Positions 28,797 through 37,815 are shown, counted from the first letter of the stretch. The stretch is DNA of 41,544 bases from Mesorhizobium sp. M7A.T.Ca.US.000.02.2.1 (GCF_003996995.1 NZ_RZTT01000006.1:1-41544), one strand, 5' to 3'. The notes: generated from the letters alone by a model not told the origin. Made by a program: numbers and translations.

Positions 28797-29054
28797 TTCG
28801 TCATCCTGGGGCGGAGCAGGAGCGAAGCGACGTCGCGGAGACCCCAGGATCCATGCCGTGACCTGCGAGCGTTGCTGCGTTACAAGTCTGATAGCTTTGC
28901 GGTGGAGACCACGCGAAGTGTTTGCAAATAAAGAGTTGGCAGGAACGAGACTCGTGACCCTTTCTGAACTGCCGTGCTTTTTGGTCGCCGTAACGGAATG
29001 GATCCTCGGGCCTGCGCAGTCGCTTCGCGCCTGCTCCGCCCGTGGATGACGAAG
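28797..29054. repeat. Large imperfect palindromic repeat upstream of rimM
   Basis: About 258 bases. The left end TTCGTCATCCTGGGGCGGAG mirrors the right end CTGCTCCGCCCGTGGATGAC-GAA. Inside, CAGGATCCATGCCGTGACC faces CGTAACGGAATGGATCC. The right end (GATGACGAAGG) supplies the ribosome site of rimM. With a short plain stretch it accounts for the gap 28666-29065; no gene is seen there. Confidence 0.8.
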
Positions 29055-29065
29055 GTAAAAGCGCC

Positions 29066-29665
29066 ATGAGCAAGCCCCAGAACCCTGTCCAGATGGCCGT
29101 GATCGGCGCCGCCCATGGCATCAAGGGCGAATTGCGGGTGAAGACCTTCACAGGTGAGCCGCTGGCGCTGGCCGATTACGGGCCGCTCTACGCCAGGGAC
29201 GGGCGCGCCTTCCAGATCGTCGACATCAGGCCTGCCAACACCGTCGTCGTGGTCCGCTTCAAGGGCATTGCCGACCGCAATGCGGCCGAGGCGCTGGCAG
29301 GCACGGAGCTGTTCGTCGACCGTTCGATGCTGCCGGACGACGGCGAGGAAGACGAATTCTACCATGCCGACCTCGTCGGCCTCGAAGTCCGCGACGACAC
29401 GGCTGCCGTGCTTGGCAAGGTGGTCGCGGTGCACAATTTCGGCGGCGGCGACATTCTCGACGTGACGCTGGGCGGGCGCAAGGGCGTGCTGATCCCGTTC
29501 ACACAAGCCGCCGTGCCGCAAGTGTCGATCGCCGAGGGTTTTGTCCGTGTCGATCCGGCTGCTGCCGGGCTGGTCGACGACGAGGAAGGCGATGGCCCGC
29601 GCGAGGAAGACTTTGATCCCAAGGGCCGGCCGCGCGGACCGAGCGATGCCGGGGGCAATCGGTGA
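29066..29665 (+). CDS. rimM: Ribosome maturation factor RimM
   Basis: 16S processing factor acting on the 30S head with protein S19. The N-terminal RimM domain begins [18 protein letters not shown], and the PRC-barrel half contains [28 protein letters not shown] and [15 protein letters not shown] 30-residue acidic and Pro/Gly-rich tail ([20 protein letters not shown]) is typical of alphaproteobacteria. ATG at 29066 follows [14 protein letters not shown] nine codons later is an alternative. Its TGA overlaps the GTG of trmD (GTGA). Length 199 residues. Confidence 0.95.
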   Translation: MSKPQNPVQMAVIGAAHGIKGELRVKTFTGEPLALADYGPLYARDGRAFQIVDIRPANTVVVVRFKGIADRNAAEALAGTELFVDRSMLPDDGEEDEFYHADLVGLEVRDDTAAVLGKVVAVHNFGGGDILDVTLGGRKGVLIPFTQAAVPQVSIAEGFVRVDPAAAGLVDDEEGDGPREEDFDPKGRPRGPSDAGGNR

Positions 29666-30366
29666 GTTTTTCCGCTTCGGTGCTGACGCTTTACCCCGAG
29701 ATGTTTCCCGGCGCGCTCGGCCTGTCGTTGGCCGGCCGGGCGCTGGAGGCCGGGACGTGGTCGCTGGAGGCGATCCAGATCCGCGACTTCGCCCCCGACC
29801 GCCATCGCACCGTCGACGACACGCCCGCCGGCGGCGGCGCCGGCATGGTGATGCGCGCCGACGTGCTGGCGAAAGCCATCGACCATGCTTCGCCGGAAGG
29901 CGATGCGCGGCCTCGGCTGCTGATGAGCCCGCGCGGCAGGCCGCTGACCCAGGGGCGCGTGCGCGAACTGGCCGCTGGGCCAGGTGCCGTCATCGTCTGC
30001 GGCCGTTTCGAGGGCGTCGACCAGCGGGTGATCGACGCGCGGGGATTGGAGGAGGTCTCTATCGGCGACTTCATCCTCTCCGGGGGTGAGCCGGCCGCCC
30101 TTGTGCTGCTCGATGCGGTGGTGCGGCTGTTGCCCGGCGTGATGGGCAATGCGGTGTCGGGCGAGGAAGAGAGCTTTGAGAACGGCCTGCTCGAACATCC
30201 CCACTACACGCGGCCGCAGGAGTTCGAAGGCCGTGTGATTCCCGAGGTGCTGATCTCGGGCAATCACAAGAAGATCGCCGCCTGGCGGCGGGCGGAGTCC
30301 GAGAGGCTGACGAAGGAGCGGCGTCCGGATCTGTTGGGCGCCGCCGCTCACCCTTTCCAAAAGTAA
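29662..30366 (+). CDS. trmD: tRNA (guanine37-N1)-methyltransferase TrmD
   Basis: Methylates G37 of tRNAs with G36 to prevent frameshifting. The SPOUT trefoil-knot motifs are present: [15 protein letters not shown]-like [39 protein letters not shown] and [18 protein letters not shown]. The C-terminal part has [16 protein letters not shown]. Length 234 residues, normal. The GTG start overlaps the rimM stop by four bases. Its last 19 bases overlap the 3' end of the convergent TSUP gene. Confidence 0.96.
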   Translation: MSFSASVLTLYPEMFPGALGLSLAGRALEAGTWSLEAIQIRDFAPDRHRTVDDTPAGGGAGMVMRADVLAKAIDHASPEGDARPRLLMSPRGRPLTQGRVRELAAGPGAVIVCGRFEGVDQRVIDARGLEEVSIGDFILSGGEPAALVLLDAVVRLLPGVMGNAVSGEEESFENGLLEHPHYTRPQEFEGRVIPEVLISGNHKKIAAWRRAESERLTKERRPDLLGAAAHPFQK

Positions 30367-31100
30367 TAGAAAGCCAGAAACAGACCGACAGCGACGACGA
30401 AGCCGCGCACTGCGTTTTGCGGCACGCGCTTGGCGATCCAGACGCCGGCATAGCCGCCGAGCGCGCCGCCCGGGATCATGATGATCGCCTGCGGCCAGGC
30501 GACGACGCCGCCCGAGACGAAGACGACGATCGCAACAGCGGCGATGACCATGGCCAGCATGTTCTTCAACGCGTTCAGCCGGTGATAGTCGCCGGCTTGC
30601 GTCAGGCCGAGCGTCGCCAGCATCATCACGCCCATGCCGGCGCCGAAGAAGCCGCCATAGATGGCGGTGAGAAACTGCGCCAGGGAGCCGGCGAGTGAGC
30701 CCACCGCCGCTTCATGGCCGGGCTTCGGCACTGGTTTCAGCCAGGGGCCGGCTGCGAACAGGGCTGTCGCGGCCAGGAGCAGCCACGGCACCAGAGCGCG
30801 AAATGACGGATTGTCGAGCGCCAAAAGGATCAGCGCGCCGGCCAGTGCACCCACGGCCGAAATCAGGCACAGCAGCAGCGCGCCGCGCCAGAAGTGCCTG
30901 ATATCGGCCGAGTAGGCGAGGGTCGAGGTGATGTAGCCTGGAAATTGCGTCACCGAGGAGGTGGCGTTGGCGACGATCGGCGGCAGGCCGACCAACGTCA
31001 TGGCGCCGAAGGTGATGAAGGTGCCGCCACCGGCGACCGCATTGGCGGCGCCTGACAGAAAGCCCGCCAGAAACAGCAGGATGGCATCGAAGACAGACAT
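30348..31100 (-). CDS. TSUP family (TauE/SafE-like) membrane transporter
   Basis: Sulfite/organosulfur exporter family protein of 250 residues with about eight hydrophobic segments. The duplicated motif pattern is visible: [21 protein letters not shown] in the first half and [20 protein letters not shown] in the second, with NALKNMLA and [17 protein letters not shown]. Substrate not determinable. It sits on the opposite strand between trmD and rplS, and its stop lies inside trmD (19-base tail-to-tail overlap). No strong ribosome site is seen. Confidence 0.9.
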   Translation of the reverse strand: MSVFDAILLFLAGFLSGAANAVAGGGTFITFGAMTLVGLPPIVANATSSVTQFPGYITSTLAYSADIRHFWRGALLLCLISAVGALAGALILLALDNPSFRALVPWLLLAATALFAAGPWLKPVPKPGHEAAVGSLAGSLAQFLTAIYGGFFGAGMGVMMLATLGLTQAGDYHRLNALKNMLAMVIAAVAIVVFVSGGVVAWPQAIIMIPGGALGGYAGVWIAKRVPQNAVRGFVVAVGLFLAFYYFWKG

Positions 31101-31128
31101 GAATTGCGGCCGCTCAAAACTGTGTTAT

Positions 31129-31149
31129 TTCAGGCTTAGAAAGCCTGAA
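31129..31149. terminator. Tight stem-loop upstream of the TSUP gene
   Basis: TTCAGGCTT (31129-31137) pairs exactly with AAGCCTGAA (31141-31149) around AGA. It overlaps the stop of a possible small minus-strand frame. No U-tract follows, so its role is unclear. Confidence 0.4.
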
Positions 31150-31357
31150 CGACCGGCGCAACCCGGCACGGCAGGATTACGATGGTGCCATGCGAGCAGA
31201 AAATGCGCTGCCAAGGCGTGACAAAGCGGCGAAATAGCTGTATGTGCCCGCCCGTACCGGCCAGAAAGAATCTGCCGGACCCGTCAACAATGACGGTGTA
31301 GTCGCCCCTGCCTGATGTTTCAAAGACAAATGTCTTGGAGACAAAAGGCATAGCCAA
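31136..31357 (-). CDS. Possible small hypothetical protein
   Basis: A 73-codon frame in the 328-base gap between the TSUP gene and rplS. It reads [20 protein letters not shown] and [16 protein letters not shown], a plausible protein composition, and ends at a stem-loop. There is no good ribosome site, no known family and no other support. The same stretch must also hold the rplS promoter, so this may be chance. Confidence 0.25.
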   Translation of the reverse strand: MAMPFVSKTFVFETSGRGDYTVIVDGSGRFFLAGTGGHIQLFRRFVTPWQRIFCSHGTIVILPCRVAPVVQAF

Positions 31358-31428
31358 GCGGTCAATGGAACTGCAAGGCGAGTGTCGGACGCTCTGACTG
31401 TCGGAAGAACAAGAAGTGGACTTTTGAG

Positions 31429-31980
31429 ATGGATATCCTCCGTCAGCTCGAGGCCGAACAGGCCGCCAAGATCGAAGCCAAGCGCAAGCTTCCCGAATTC
31501 CAGCCCGGCGACACCGTGCGCGTCCAGGTCCGCGTGACCGAAGGCACCCGCACCCGCGTCCAGGCCTATGAGGGCGTCGTCATCGCCCGCGCAGGCGCCG
31601 GCTTCCAGGAGAACTTCACGGTTCGCAAGATTTCCTACGGCGAAGGCGTCGAGCGCGTGTTCCCGGTCTACTCGCCGATGGTTGAAGGCGTCGAGATCGT
31701 TCGCCGCGGCAAGGTGCGTCGCGCCAAGCTCTACTACCTGCGCGATCGTCGCGGCAAATCGGCCCGTATTTCGGAAAACACCGGCGTGCGCGCCCGCAAG
31801 CTGAACGACGAGGAGCGCGATGCGCTGAACGCCGAGAAGGCCCGCATCGAGGCCGAGAAGGTGGCAGCAGCCGAGGCCCTGGCCGTCGAGAAGGCAGCCC
31901 AGGACGCCGCCGAGAAGAAGGCCGCCGCCGAAGCCGAAGCAGCAGCCAAGGCCGCCGCGGAAGCGACCCCCGCCGAATAA
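31429..31980 (+). CDS. rplS: Ribosomal protein L19 with Ala/Glu/Lys tail
   Basis: L19 of the 50S subunit, at the interface with 30S. The conserved body (about residues 1-118) has [52 protein letters not shown] and [19 protein letters not shown]. Residues about 125-183 form a long helical tail of Ala, Glu and Lys ([16 protein letters not shown]...), far beyond the usual 115-residue bacterial L19 but seen in rhizobia. A strong terminator follows. It is separated from rimM-trmD by the opposite-strand TSUP gene, so it needs its own promoter. Confidence 0.97.
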   Translation: MDILRQLEAEQAAKIEAKRKLPEFQPGDTVRVQVRVTEGTRTRVQAYEGVVIARAGAGFQENFTVRKISYGEGVERVFPVYSPMVEGVEIVRRGKVRRAKLYYLRDRRGKSARISENTGVRARKLNDEERDALNAEKARIEAEKVAAAEALAVEKAAQDAAEKKAAAEAEAAAKAAAEATPAE

Positions 31981-32000
31981 GGTTTTCGGAAATCCCATTC

Positions 32001-32026
32001 AAAAAGGCGGCTTCGGCCGCCTTTTT
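32001..32026 (+). terminator. Rho-independent terminator of rplS
   Basis: AAAAAGGCGGC (32001-32011) pairs with GCCGCCTTTTT (32016-32026) around a UUCG tetraloop, followed by T and CG. A textbook terminator 20 bases after the rplS stop. Confidence 0.95.
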
Positions 32027-32077
32027 TCGTTTCACCAGACTGTGAACGCTTTCAGCGTCAGAAACAGGATCCGGCTG

Positions 32078-32124
32078 TTGACGGCATATTATCTTGTGTA
32101 CTAAATAATCGTGCACAAGATAAT
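32078..32124 (+). promoter_or_regulatory. ohr promoter with OhrR-type operator
   Basis: ATTATCTTGTGTAC (32088-32101) and GTGCACAAGATAAT (32111-32124) form a 14-base inverted repeat with one mismatch and a 9-base AT-rich spacer. A promoter with -35 TTGACG (32078-32083) and -10 TAAATA (32102-32107), 18 bases apart, places the -10 inside the palindrome, as expected for repression by a MarR-type dimer. Confidence 0.7.
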
Positions 32125-32136
32125 TGGAGATTTGAT

Positions 32137-32550
32137 ATGGCACTCTACACCACACAGGCTCACGTCACCGGCGGCCGCGCCGGTCATGGCGAGACCAGCG
32201 ACGGTCTGCTCAAGGTCGATCTGGCAATGCCCAAGGAGCTCGGCGGGCCGGGGGGCGCCACCAATCCCGAGCAACTGTTCGCAATCGGCTATGCCGCCTG
32301 CTTCGAAAGCGCCATCCGCTTCGTCGCGCGTAAACAGAAGCTGTCGCTGACGGATGCCGGGGTAACCTCCACCGTCAGCCTGCTTCCCAATGGCGAAGGC
32401 TTTAAGCTCGGCGTCGCGCTCGCGGCGGAAACGAAAGGCCTTGATCAGGCGGCGGCGGAAGCGCTTGTATCGGAGGCGCACAAGATCTGCCCCTATTCCA
32501 ACGCCATCAGGGGCAATGTCGACGTAGCGCTTTCGGTAAAGGCGGCATGA
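32137..32550 (+). CDS. ohr: Organic hydroperoxide resistance protein Ohr
   Basis: Thiol peroxidase of the Ohr/OsmC family that reduces organic hydroperoxides. The two catalytic cysteines are C55 (GYAACFESA) and C118 (HKICPYSNA), and the active-site region around E45-Q46 (NPEQLFAIG) is also typical. Length 137 residues, usual for Ohr. GGAG lies nine bases before the ATG. Its stop overlaps the start of the MarR regulator (ATGA), giving a two-gene operon controlled from the palindrome upstream. Confidence 0.96.
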   Translation: MALYTTQAHVTGGRAGHGETSDGLLKVDLAMPKELGGPGGATNPEQLFAIGYAACFESAIRFVARKQKLSLTDAGVTSTVSLLPNGEGFKLGVALAAETKGLDQAAAEALVSEAHKICPYSNAIRGNVDVALSVKAA

Positions 32551-33056
32551 CGGAAAAGACGACAAAGAGCACCAGCGACGTCCTGGCGGAGGCCACCGGG
32601 ACGTTTCACGTTCCGCGGCTCGACCAGCAGCTGTGCTTCGCGCTTTATTCGGCAAGCGGGCTGATGACGAAGCTCTACCGCCCGCTGCTCGATCCGCTCG
32701 GCCTGACCTATCCGCAATATCTGGCCATGTTGGCGCTTTGGGAACGGGCTCCAAGCACGGTTGGCGCGCTTGGCGAAGCGCTCGGGCTGGATTCGGCGAC
32801 GCTGACGCCGCTGCTCAAGCGGATGGAGGCTGGCGGCCTCGTTACCCGCCGCCGCGACCCGGCCGACGAGCGCCGGGTTATGGTCGAGCCGACAGCGAAG
32901 GGCCAAGCGTTGCGTGAGCAGGCCAAAAGCGTGCCGGCGGCTATGCTTTGCAACCTGCCGCTGGATGCCGACGAGTTGAGATCCCTGCACAGCACCCTGA
33001 CGCGGTTCGTCTCCGGCTTGCGCAAGGCAGATGCCGGCATCGCGAAGCGGAGTTGA
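32547..33056 (+). CDS. ohrR: MarR-family peroxide regulator OhrR
   Basis: Winged-helix repressor of 169 residues that senses organic peroxides by oxidation of a single N-terminal cysteine, here C30 in RLDQQLCFALYSAS, the position used by OhrR. The helix-turn-helix lies in TVGALGEALGLDSATLTPLLKRMEAGGLVTRRR, and the wing in DPADERRVMVEPT. The protein begins with about 20 extra residues compared with short OhrR forms. It overlaps ohr by four bases and is likely autoregulated through the operator before ohr. Confidence 0.92.
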   Translation: MTEKTTKSTSDVLAEATGTFHVPRLDQQLCFALYSASGLMTKLYRPLLDPLGLTYPQYLAMLALWERAPSTVGALGEALGLDSATLTPLLKRMEAGGLVTRRRDPADERRVMVEPTAKGQALREQAKSVPAAMLCNLPLDADELRSLHSTLTRFVSGLRKADAGIAKRS

Positions 33057-33233
33057 TCGCTGCCGCGACACCGTTCATTCCTGAATCCCGGAAATGAAGG
33101 CACTGGAATCCCTTTTCGCGCGCGCTGACGCAGCCGACCGTCTTGCATGACGCTTGCGGAAAGCTAAAGTCGGCGCCGTATTTTCCAGCAAGCCCGGCCA
33201 TGTCCGGGTCCGTCAATTTCCGGGGAGTGTGTC

Positions 33234-34031
33234 ATGACCAAATCGAAACTGCTGCTAGCAGGCCTGCTTGCCCTCGTCCTGACGCCCGTTGCCGCCTTCG
33301 CGCAGGCGCTGCCCGACCTCGGCGGCAAAAAGGTGGTGGTTGTGACCGAAAACGCCTATCCGCCGCTGCAGTTCATCGATGCCAAGACCGGCAAGCAGAT
33401 CGGCTGGGAGTATGACGCGATGAACGAGATCGCCAAGCGGCTCAATTTCACGGTCGAGTACCAGAACACTTCCTGGGACGCGATGATCCAGGCGGTTTCC
33501 GACAACCAGTACAACATTGGCATGACCGGCATCACCATCAAGGACGACCGCAAGGAGAAGGTCGATTTCTCCGACCCCTATATGCGCTCGCAACAGTTCA
33601 TGCTGGTGCGCGGCGATGAGAGCCGCTTCACTGACGCCAAGACCTTCGGCGACTTCAAGGACGGGCTGATCGGCGCGCAGGCCGGCACCACGCCCTTCTA
33701 CACCGCCGTCTATAGCGTGCTCGACGGCAATGAGCAGAACCCGCGCATCAAACTGTTCGAAACCTTCGGCGCGACCGTGCAGGCACTGAAGTCCGGTGAC
33801 GTCGATGTCGTTTTGACCGATGGCACCGCTGGCAAAGGCTATGTCGACGCCTCCGAGGGCAAACTGAAACTGATCGGTGGGCCGCTCGGCACCGAGGATT
33901 TCGGTTTCATTTTCCCCAAGGGTTCCGACCTGGTGAAGCCGGTCAACGCGGCAATCGCTGCGTTGAAGGCGGACGGGACGTTCGATGCGCTGAACAAGAA
34001 GTGGTTTCTTGACTACAAGATGGGGCAGTGA
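33234..34031 (+). CDS. Amino-acid ABC transporter substrate-binding protein
   Basis: Periplasmic binding protein (SBP_bac_3 family), 265 residues. Signal peptide MTKSKLLLAGLLALVLTP with cleavage after AFA at about residue 23. The mature part has VVVTENAYPPLQFID, GWEYDAMNEIAKRLNF, VSDNQYNIGMTGITIKDDRKEKVDFSDPY and the hinge-side GAQAGTT, all characteristic of polar amino-acid binders. GGGGAG precedes the ATG. The permease follows after 66 bases; no ATPase gene is nearby. The exact ligand cannot be told. Confidence 0.92.
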   Translation: MTKSKLLLAGLLALVLTPVAAFAQALPDLGGKKVVVVTENAYPPLQFIDAKTGKQIGWEYDAMNEIAKRLNFTVEYQNTSWDAMIQAVSDNQYNIGMTGITIKDDRKEKVDFSDPYMRSQQFMLVRGDESRFTDAKTFGDFKDGLIGAQAGTTPFYTAVYSVLDGNEQNPRIKLFETFGATVQALKSGDVDVVLTDGTAGKGYVDASEGKLKLIGGPLGTEDFGFIFPKGSDLVKPVNAAIAALKADGTFDALNKKWFLDYKMGQ

Positions 34032-34097
34032 TTTCCCGCTGACTTCGCGCTTCAACGCCCCCCTCTGCCCCCACGTCTGCTTGGCCGGCATCGCCTG

Positions 34098-34910
34098 ATG
34101 GCAACGCCTTCCTCTTCGTCCAAAGCCGACTTCCCCTGGTGGCTTGTCGTTGCCGCAGCCCTCGCCATCGCGGTGGCCGTCTTCGTCGCCACCAGCAACC
34201 TCTATGCCCAGGTGTTCGCCACGGTCGCCAAGGGCATCGGCATCACCATCTTCGTCACCGTGATCGCCTTCGTGCTGGCGTCGGCCATGGGTCTTGGCAT
34301 CGCGCTGATGGGAATGTCCGGCTCGCGCTGGCTGCGCCAGATCGCGCGCTTCTATGTCGAGATCGTCCGCGGCGTGCCGATCCTGGTGCTGTTGTTCTGG
34401 ATCGCCTTTGCCGGCGCGCCGGCCTTCGTCGCGGCCTGGAACGCGCTGACCGCGCCGCTGCAAAGTGCCGGTCTGTTCGGCGAGCTTTTGGTGCGCGACG
34501 TGTCGCTGCTCTGGCGCGCCATCATGGCGCTGACCATCGGCTATTCGGCTTTCATCTCGGAGGTTTTCCGGGCCGGCATCCAGGCGGTGGAGAAGGGTCA
34601 GATCGAAGCGGCGAAGGCGCTTGGGCTGACACGCGCGCAGCGTTTCCGGCTGATCGTGTTCCCACAGGCAATCCGCACCATCCTGCCGCCGCTCGGCAAT
34701 GATTTCGTCGCTTTGGTCAAGGATTCCTCGCTGGTCTCGGTGCTCGGCGTTGCCGACATCACGCAGATGGGCAAGGTCTACGCCGCCGGCTCCTTTCGCT
34801 TCTTCGAGACCTATTCGATAACGGCCTACATCTATCTCATCCTGACCGTCGGCCTGTCGCTGGCGCTCAGGGCGCTGGAGCGGCGGCTGCGCCGCCAGCA
34901 CGAGGAATAG
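34098..34910 (+). CDS. Amino-acid ABC transporter permease
   Basis: Inner-membrane permease of the HisM/GlnP type, 270 residues with about five or six hydrophobic segments. The first cytoplasmic motif YVEIVRGVPILVLLFWIAF and the ATPase-coupling EAA loop EAAKALGLTRAQRFRLIVFPQAIRTILPPLGNDF are clear. VKDSSLVSVLGVADIT follows, as usual. Only one permease gene is present, so it may form a homodimer. It would need an ATPase encoded elsewhere. Confidence 0.93.
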   Translation: MATPSSSSKADFPWWLVVAAALAIAVAVFVATSNLYAQVFATVAKGIGITIFVTVIAFVLASAMGLGIALMGMSGSRWLRQIARFYVEIVRGVPILVLLFWIAFAGAPAFVAAWNALTAPLQSAGLFGELLVRDVSLLWRAIMALTIGYSAFISEVFRAGIQAVEKGQIEAAKALGLTRAQRFRLIVFPQAIRTILPPLGNDFVALVKDSSLVSVLGVADITQMGKVYAAGSFRFFETYSITAYIYLILTVGLSLALRALERRLRRQHEE

Positions 34911-34965
34911 TTTTTCGGCCAAGGCAGCGCTACGATCCCCGAGCATTCCCCTTGAGGAGGTCCCC

Positions 34966-35601
34966 ATGATCGTCGACAAAGCCAATGCGGCGCTGGATTC
35001 CGTCTATACGGCCGACACGCCGGAAGCGCTTGAGGAGGCCTATGCCGCGTGGGCTGCGACCTATGACAGCGAGACCGCCTCGCTCGGCTACCTCCTGCCT
35101 TTCCTGATCACCGCCTGGGTGGCGCGTCATGTGCCGGCGGGCGATGGCCCCTTGCTCGATGCCGGCTGCGGCACTGGCCTGTCGGGACCCTCGCTGAAGG
35201 CGCTCGGTTACCGTGACATCGCGGGGCTCGACCTCTCGCACGATATGCTGAAGATCGCCGGCAGCCGCAATGCCTACAGCGACCTGAAGCAGGCAATGCT
35301 GGGCGAAACGCTGCCATGGCCTGACGGCCACTTCCGCGCCTTCTTCTCGACCGGCGTGTTCACCATCAGCCATGCGCCGGCATCCGGCCTGCACGAACTG
35401 GTGCGCATCACCCGCCAGGGCGGCCACGCCATCTTCACCGTGCGCGACCAGGTGTTCGAGAGCGGCGGCTTCCAGGCGGTGTTCGATGAGCTGGAGCAAG
35501 CTGGGAAATGGCGGCCGATCGAGGAAAGCCCGTGGTTCCGCTGCTATGCGATCGCCGAGCCTGACGCGCTGGTGAAGACGTTTGTGTTTGAAGTGTTGTG
35601 A
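34966..35601 (+). CDS. Class I SAM-dependent methyltransferase
   Basis: A 211-residue Rossmann-fold methyltransferase. Motif I LLDAGCGTGLSG is at 63-74, motif II GLDLSHDMLKIA about 20 residues later, and the acidic/proline post-motif WPDGHFRAFFSTGVFTISH follows. GGAGG lies seven bases before the ATG. Homologues are often annotated as Williams-Beuren-region-like methyltransferases. Substrate unknown. A hairpin repeat follows its stop directly. Confidence 0.9.
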   Translation: MIVDKANAALDSVYTADTPEALEEAYAAWAATYDSETASLGYLLPFLITAWVARHVPAGDGPLLDAGCGTGLSGPSLKALGYRDIAGLDLSHDMLKIAGSRNAYSDLKQAMLGETLPWPDGHFRAFFSTGVFTISHAPASGLHELVRITRQGGHAIFTVRDQVFESGGFQAVFDELEQAGKWRPIEESPWFRCYAIAEPDALVKTFVFEVL

Positions 35602-35607
35602 CTCCAC

Positions 35608-35636
35608 TTACCTTCTCCCACAAGGGGAGAAGGTAA
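35608..35636. repeat. Hairpin repeat after the methyltransferase gene
   Basis: TTACCTTCTCCC (35608-35619) pairs exactly with GGGAGAAGGTAA (35625-35636). It shares the CCTTCTCCC...GGGGAGAAGG core with the hairpin inside ftsY (7244-7273) and may act as a terminator here. Confidence 0.75.
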
Positions 35637-35678
35637 AGGCGCTGAACGCCGCAATTGCCGAAAACCCAAAACATTGGT

Positions 35679-35807
35679 ATGAGCCACGCCATGGAAGAGC
35701 TTTTTGGCGATCCGGCCTACAAGGGGTTCGTGCTGCAGGACAGGAAACGCCTGCCGTCGCGTTTTTCCGCGCGCGTGTCCGGGGCGCTGACCAGCCGACT
35801 ACCCTAG
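35679..35807 (+). other. 42-codon frame upstream of leuC
   Basis: Reads MSHAMEELFGDPAYKGF, then VLQDRKRLPSRFSARV and a short end before TAG. It looks protein-like but no family is recognised, and there is no clear ribosome site. It is followed by GGACC...GGTCC stems (about 35811-35828) before leuC. It may be a gene fragment, a leader or chance; it is not leucine-rich, so classical leucine attenuation is unlikely. Confidence 0.3.
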
Positions 35808-35888
35808 GCGGACCTGTTCGGGTCCCTTTCGCCGGCCGTAGGTCCGGTACCTGCTCTTTCCCATTCTCATATCGACGGATTTACGCAC

Positions 35889-37298
35889 ATGAGCGCACCG
35901 CGCACCCTCTACGACAAGATTTTCGACGACCATGTCGTCGATCGCCAGGACGACGGCACCTGCCTACTCTACATCGACCGCCACCTGGTCCATGAAGTGA
36001 CCAGCCCGCAGGCCTTCGAAGGCCTGCGCATGACCGGCCGTAAAGTCCGGCATCCGGAAAAGACGCTGGCCGTGGTCGATCACAATGTCTCGACCTCGCC
36101 CGAGCGCAAGTTCGGCATCAAGAACGAGGAAAGCCGCATCCAGGTCGAGGCGCTGGCCAAGAACGCCAGGGATTTCGGAGTCGAATATTATTCCGAGAAC
36201 GATATCCGCCAGGGTATCGTCCACATCATCGGACCCGAGCAGGGCTTTACTCTGCCCGGCATGACCATCGTCTGCGGCGACAGCCACACCTCGACGCATG
36301 GCGCTTTCGGCGCGCTGGCGCATGGCATCGGCACGTCCGAGGTCGAGCATGTGCTGGCGACGCAGACGCTGATCCAGCGCAAGGCCAAGAACATGCTGGT
36401 GCGTGTCGACGGCCAGCTGCCGGAGGGCGTCACCGCCAAGGACATCATCCTGGCCATCATCGGCGAGATCGGCACCGCCGGCGGCACCGGCTATGTCATC
36501 GAATATGCCGGCGAAGCGATCCGTGCGCTGTCGATGGAAGGCCGCATGACGATCTGCAACATGTCGATCGAGGGCGGCGCGCGCGCCGGCCTGATCGCCG
36601 CCGACGCGACGACCTTCGCCTATGTCAAGGACAAGCCGCGCGCGCCGAAGGGCGCGTCCTGGGATGCGGCACTCGAATACTGGAAGACGCTGCAGTCCGA
36701 TGAGGGCGCGCATTTCGATAAGGTGATCGTCCTCGACGCGGCCAAGCTGCCGCCGATCGTCTCCTGGGGCTCCTCGCCCGAGGATGTCGTGTCGGTGCAG
36801 GGTATCGTGCCGAACCCGGACGACATCGCCGATGAAAACAAGCGCACCTCCAAGCAGCGTGCGCTCGACTATATGGGTCTGAAGCCGGGCACCAAGATCA
36901 CCGACATCACGCTCGACCGCGTCTTCATCGGTTCATGCACCAACGGCCGCATCGAGGATCTGCGCGCCGTCGCCAAGGTGGTCGAAGGCAAGACGGTCAG
37001 CCCGCATGTCGATGCGATGATCGTGCCGGGCTCCGGCCTGGTCAAGGAACAGGCGGAAGCCGAAGGCCTCGACAAGATCTTTGTCGCCGCCGGTTTCGAC
37101 TGGCGCGAGCCGGGCTGTTCGATGTGCCTGGCCATGAACGACGACCGGCTGAAGCCGCATGAACGCTGCGCCTCGACCTCGAACCGCAATTTCGAGGGCC
37201 GGCAAGGCTTCAAGGGCCGCACCCATCTCGTGTCGCCGGCGATGGCGGCCGCGGCGGCGATCGCCGGCCACTTCGTCGACATCCGCGAGTGGAAGTAA
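35889..37298 (+). CDS. leuC: 3-isopropylmalate dehydratase large subunit
   Basis: Isomerises 2- to 3-isopropylmalate in leucine synthesis, together with LeuD (not in this window). The [4Fe-4S] ligands are Cys350 (FIGSCTNGR), Cys410 and Cys413 ([10 protein letters not shown]). Other family motifs: [58 protein letters not shown] and [12 protein letters not shown]. Length 469 residues, normal. No clear ribosome site is seen before the ATG. Confidence 0.98.
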   Translation: MSAPRTLYDKIFDDHVVDRQDDGTCLLYIDRHLVHEVTSPQAFEGLRMTGRKVRHPEKTLAVVDHNVSTSPERKFGIKNEESRIQVEALAKNARDFGVEYYSENDIRQGIVHIIGPEQGFTLPGMTIVCGDSHTSTHGAFGALAHGIGTSEVEHVLATQTLIQRKAKNMLVRVDGQLPEGVTAKDIILAIIGEIGTAGGTGYVIEYAGEAIRALSMEGRMTICNMSIEGGARAGLIAADATTFAYVKDKPRAPKGASWDAALEYWKTLQSDEGAHFDKVIVLDAAKLPPIVSWGSSPEDVVSVQGIVPNPDDIADENKRTSKQRALDYMGLKPGTKITDITLDRVFIGSCTNGRIEDLRAVAKVVEGKTVSPHVDAMIVPGSGLVKEQAEAEGLDKIFVAAGFDWREPGCSMCLAMNDDRLKPHERCASTSNRNFEGRQGFKGRTHLVSPAMAAAAAIAGHFVDIREWK

Positions 37299-37337
37299 CC
37301 GGGATTTGAACAGAACCCGAGCCGCGCCCGGCTCGGG

Positions 37338-37655
37338 TCAGCTCTTTCCGTCGCGGCGGACGAGCTCGTGGAACTCCTCGCGGCGTCCCGGCTGTTCGGC
37401 CGCGACCACAAGCGCAAGCTGTTGTTCCTCGAAGAGCTTGAACCATTCGTCCCATTCGACGAGTTCATAGCCTCCCGCATTGAGCGGCCGTTCAGGCTGG
37501 TCCTGATCCTGATAGGCGTGCTGGCCGAAGACCAGCCTCAACATGGGCTGCGTCCCCGCTTCGGGCGATATGTCGACGATTGCGGGAAAGCCGGCGCGCC
37601 CGGCAGCCCATGAGCGGATCGCATCGTGGTCGGTCAGTGTGATTGTGTCGGTCAT
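37338..37655 (-). CDS. Conserved hypothetical protein
   Basis: A 105-residue soluble acidic protein beginning MTDTITLTDHDAIRSWAAGRAGFPAIVD and ending HELVRRDGKS, with GYELVEWDEWFKLFEEQQLALVV in the middle. I recognise this as a common unnamed protein of rhizobia but know no function. It is convergent with leuC. GGAGCG precedes the ATG. The frame, codon bias and start signal support a real gene. Confidence 0.8.
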   Translation of the reverse strand: MTDTITLTDHDAIRSWAAGRAGFPAIVDISPEAGTQPMLRLVFGQHAYQDQDQPERPLNAGGYELVEWDEWFKLFEEQQLALVVAAEQPGRREEFHELVRRDGKS

Positions 37656-37815
37656 GGGTCGCTCCAGATTGTGAACGGAGGAACGCTGACTGGGGACTGC
37701 GGTTCCCTGACATTATTTTGAGACGGCGGTCCTGCTTACCGCTTTCGCTTAACCGCTTGTTTGGGCTTGCCCTCTAAGCTCTTCCCTGACGTAAGCCAGG
37801 GGAAGTCACAGTCGG

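Noticed and set aside
27477-29054. The two large repeats as ends of a transposon carrying xerC
   Set aside because: xerC has the features of the housekeeping chromosome recombinase; the repeats are palindromic intergenic elements without a transposase or target duplication that I can see.
33255-34985. Open frame of 576 codons on the minus strand
   Set aside because: Antisense to the ABC binding protein and permease genes; composition (His, Asp, Arg, Gln rich) is that of a shadow frame.
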